Positions 6,078 through 7,625 of a DNA stretch of 7,625 nucleotides are shown here, in pieces. The stretch comes from JAAYYM01 sp964483155 (GTDB taxonomy: Bacteria > Bacillota > Clostridia > Lachnospirales > Lachnospiraceae), in NCBI GenBank assembly GCA_964483155.1, contig CAZAAC010000085.1:1-7625 (forward strand), written 5' to 3'. Position 1 is the stretch's first letter, and each line of letters begins with the position of its first letter. The translations under genes were made by a program, and so were the position numbers. Under the pieces are notes generated by a model that saw nothing but the letters and a program-made list of their open reading frames with translations, was not told where the DNA came from and did not search any database.

Positions 6078-6098
6078 TATCGCGCTTTGCTGCGCATA
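6078..6098 (-). other. Small possible RNA hairpin in the rplW-rplB spacer
   Basis: On the transcript strand TATGCGC (6098-6092) can pair with GCGC and ATA (6085-6078, one bulged G) around a six-base loop AGCAAA. The stem is 7 bp with one bulge, and it includes the A of the alternative ATG at 6078. There is no T run, so it is not an intrinsic terminator. Whether it forms or matters is unknown. Confidence 0.35.
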
Positions 6099-6108
6099 GT
6101 CATATCTC

Positions 6109-6408
6109 TTACAGACCTTCAAACATCTCGATATCTTTGCTGTCTGCTGTTAACTGAACTATGGCTTTTTTTGACTTTGCTGTTTTACCAACAGCTGCGC
6201 CACGGCGCTTCTTCTTGCCATCTAAATTCATAGTATTAACACTCTTTACCTTTGCTCCTGCAAACATTTTCTCAACAGCCTCTTTGATTTGTGTTTTGTT
6301 TGCCTCTGTATGAACTAAGAAAGTGTATTTCTTTTCACCCATGCCTGCCATACTTTTTTCAGTAATGATTGGTTTGAGGATGACATCATAATATTGTACA
6401 TTTGCCAT
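6109..6408 (-). CDS. rplW: 50S ribosomal protein L23
   Basis: L23 sits at the mouth of the exit tunnel and is the docking point for trigger factor and signal recognition particle. The 99-residue protein is of normal length. Typical features are the N-terminal YYDVILKPIITEKSM (residues 6-20), the KYTFLVHTEANKTQIKEAVE block, the AKVKSVNTMN segment, and a basic KKKRRG loop before KKAIVQL. Its ATG overlaps the rplD stop codon by one base (TAATG). Its Shine-Dalgarno site GAGGAGGT (6418-6425) is embedded in the last rplD codons, where it encodes Glu-Glu-Val. This arrangement implies translational coupling to L4. The 63-nt spacer that follows, before rplB, is one of the two longest in the window. 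Confidence 0.98.
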   Translation of the reverse strand: MANVQYYDVILKPIITEKSMAGMGEKKYTFLVHTEANKTQIKEAVEKMFAGAKVKSVNTMNLDGKKKRRGAAVGKTAKSKKAIVQLTADSKDIEMFEGL

Positions 6409-7028
6409 TATGCATACACCTCCTCAATCTTTGTTACGGCATCTTTTGTAACAATCACCGTATTATATTTCATAATATCATATACATTAATGGTATTTGT
6501 TAGTGATGTCCTAATATTTGGAATATTTTTTGCAGACATTACTACATTCTTATCATTATCATTTAATACTACAAGTGCTTTGTAAACTTTCAGGTTATCA
6601 AGCACCTCCTGAAATTTCTTTGTCTTAATCTCGTCAAATTTCAATTCATCTAAAACAATAAATTTATTTTCCAGTACTCTAGAAGTCAAAGCGGATTTAA
6701 GAGCAATTCTCTTTTCTTTTTTGTTCAATTTAAATGAGTAGTCTCTTGGTACGGGTGCAAATACAACTCCGCCACCTTTCCACTGTGGAGATCTGGTTGA
6801 GCCCTGTCTTGCATGACCCGTGCCCTTCTGTCTCCATGGTTTTCTTCCACCACCAGAAACTTCTGCACGTGTTTTTGCTTTCTGTGTACCCTGACGATTA
6901 TTTGCCAGTTGCTGAATGACTGCCATGTGCACTAAATGCTCATTTACCTTAACACCAAACACAGCATCGTCTAAGTCCATCTTTCCTACTTCTTTGCCTT
7001 CCATATCATAAACAGCTACGTTAGCCAT
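6408..7028 (-). CDS. rplD: 50S ribosomal protein L4
   Basis: L4 binds 23S rRNA domain I early in assembly, and its long loop helps line the nascent peptide exit tunnel. The 206-residue length is typical. The tunnel loop is visible at about residues 52-92, with the hallmark GRKPWRQKGTGHARQGS (61-77) and SPQWKGGGVVFAP. The C-terminal globular part includes VLDELKFDEIKTKKF and KNVVMSAKNIPNI. The KPWRQKGTG tract, where macrolide-resistance changes are known in other species, looks like the normal form. The ATG follows AAAGGAGG (7036-7043) by 7 nt. The TAA stop shares one base with the rplW start (TAATG). In E. coli L4 also represses its own operon through the S10 leader. That leader is not in the window, and the mechanism is not known to hold in Firmicutes. 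Confidence 0.98.
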   Translation of the reverse strand: MANVAVYDMEGKEVGKMDLDDAVFGVKVNEHLVHMAVIQQLANNRQGTQKAKTRAEVSGGGRKPWRQKGTGHARQGSTRSPQWKGGGVVFAPVPRDYSFKLNKKEKRIALKSALTSRVLENKFIVLDELKFDEIKTKKFQEVLDNLKVYKALVVLNDNDKNVVMSAKNIPNIRTSLTNTINVYDIMKYNTVIVTKDAVTKIEEVYA

Positions 7029-7056
7029 CTTACTTCCTCCTTTCCATATAAAAGCA

Positions 7057-7625
7057 TCAAACTGCTTTTACTGTTTCTTTTATTGTTACCAGTGATTTCT
7101 TGGGGCCTGGTACCGCACCTTTTATTAAGAGTAAGTTGTTCTCTACGTCGACTCTCACAATCTCAAGATTCTGAATCGTAATCCTCTTTGCTCCCATATG
7201 TCCAGGCATATGCTTTCCTTTGAAAACCTTGCTTGGGCTTGAGCAAGCACCATTAGAACCTGCATGACGATGAAATTTACTACCATGCTTCATTGGTCCT
7301 CTTGATTGCCCGTGTCTCTTAATTGCGCCTTGGAATCCTTTACCCTTTGAAATTGCTGTTGCATCAACTTTATCACCAGCTGCGAATATATCAGCTTTGA
7401 TTTCCTGTGCCAATGTATATTCCTCTGCATTATCAAATTTGAATTCTCTTACAAATCTTTTTGATGAAACACCCGCTTTGTCAAAGTGACCTTTTTCAGC
7501 TTTTGTTACACCATGTCTGTGAATTACATCCTTCTTGCCACTTTTATCCTTGTTCGTAATTTTGTTTTTCTTATCAACAAAACCAACCTGAACAGCATTG
7601 TATCCGTCATTCTCGACCGTTTTAA
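7057..7625 (-). CDS. rplC: 50S ribosomal protein L3 (N-terminus cut off by window edge)
   Basis: L3 is an early-assembly 50S protein whose long loop reaches toward the peptidyl transferase centre. The open frame runs in from the window edge: 188 residues are present, starting at KTVENDGYNAVQVGF and ending in a TGA stop. About 38 N-terminal residues are missing, judged against remembered Bacillus L3. Diagnostic stretches are the AISKGKGFQGAIKRHGQSRG block, then HGSKFHRHAGSNGA, VFKGKHMPGHMG and the C-terminal NLLLIKGAVPGPKKSL. A TTG codon at 7413 could be mistaken for a start, but it is internal because conserved L3 sequence continues upstream of it. Relative to Bacillus L3 there is an apparent extra segment of about 16 residues (DNA 7501-7548) between NKITNK and AEKGHFDKAGV. 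It is followed by a 28-nt gap and rplD. Confidence 0.96.
   Translation of the reverse strand, partial: KTVENDGYNAVQVGFVDKKNKITNKDKSGKKDVIHRHGVTKAEKGHFDKAGVSSKRFVREFKFDNAEEYTLAQEIKADIFAAGDKVDATAISKGKGFQGAIKRHGQSRGPMKHGSKFHRHAGSNGACSSPSKVFKGKHMPGHMGAKRITIQNLEIVRVDVENNLLLIKGAVPGPKKSLVTIKETVKAV

Larger units (their letters stand above)
1..7625 (-). other. Internal part of the S10-spc ribosomal protein operon
   Basis: Seventeen ribosomal protein genes lie head to tail on one strand in the classic bacterial order, from rplC to rplR. The longest gap is 63 nt, and none contains a convincing promoter or a GC-rich hairpin followed by a T run. Both ends of the cluster lie outside the window, so the promoter, any leader regulation and the terminator cannot be judged here. 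In Escherichia coli the S10 and spc groups are separate operons controlled by L4 and S8 respectively. Here the boundary between them (rpsQ to rplN) is only 35 nt, which suggests a single transcript, as in Bacillus subtilis. This is inferred from spacing, not from transcript data. Confidence 0.95.

Noticed and set aside
6043..6078. A longer L2 starting at ATG 6078
   Set aside because: No Shine-Dalgarno site precedes it, the added residues MKTCSLKGETT are not family-like, and a strong AAAGGAG sits just before the ATG at 6045.
7057..7413. A 118-residue gene starting at TTG 7413
   Set aside because: This is only the C-terminal part of rplC. The same frame stays open to the window edge and encodes conserved L3 sequence upstream, so the TTG is an internal leucine codon.
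1..7625. A novel system, mobile element, CRISPR array or foreign gene hidden in the cluster
   Set aside because: The genes fill almost the whole window in the standard order, all spacers are 63 nt or less, and I saw no repeats, inverted ends, or change in codon character that would indicate an insertion.

Overview
The window is an internal slice of the conserved bacterial S10-spc ribosomal protein gene cluster. Every gene is on the minus strand, so transcription runs from position 7625 toward position 1. In transcription order the genes are rplC (5' end cut off), rplD, rplW, rplB, rpsS, rplV, rpsC, rplP, rpmC, rpsQ, rplN, rplX, rplE, rpsN, rpsH, rplF and rplR (3' end cut off). That is 17 genes encoding L3, L4, L23, L2, S19, L22, S3, L16, L29, S17, L14, L24, L5, S14, S8, L6 and L18. 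rpsJ (S10) would be expected just upstream of position 7625, and rpsE (S5), rpmD, rplO and secY beyond position 1.

The organism is most likely an anaerobic low-GC Firmicute of class Clostridia, probably family Lachnospiraceae. The reasons are the AT-rich codons, a strong AAGGAGG-type Shine-Dalgarno site before nearly every gene, the 61-residue zinc-ribbon S14, an L22 with a charged N-terminal extension (starting MAKGHRSQIKRERNANKD), L24 starting MSTMKIKKGD, and L16 starting MLMPKRVKRRKQ. The family assignment rests on remembered sequences, not a search.

The layout is very compact. Most spacers are 10 to 39 nt. Two junctions are TAATG stop/start overlaps (rplD-rplW and rpsC-rplP), one is an 11-nt overlap (rplP-rpmC), and at several junctions the stop codon lies inside the next gene's Shine-Dalgarno site. 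The two longest spacers are 63 nt each (rplW-rplB and rpsH-rplF). I see no promoter, intrinsic terminator, tRNA, mobile element, CRISPR array or extended repeat. The S10 and spc groups run together through a 35-nt rpsQ-rplN spacer with no visible promoter, so they appear to be one transcription unit.

The products assemble into both ribosomal subunits. L3, L4, L23, L2, L22, L16, L29, L14, L24, L5, L6 and L18 belong to the 50S subunit; S19, S3, S17, S14 and S8 belong to the 30S subunit. I found no hidden or undescribed system here. The points worth a second look are modest: an apparent insertion of about 16 residues in L3, a TTG start for rplE, a small hairpin covering an alternative upstream start of rplB, and the start-codon choices for several genes.
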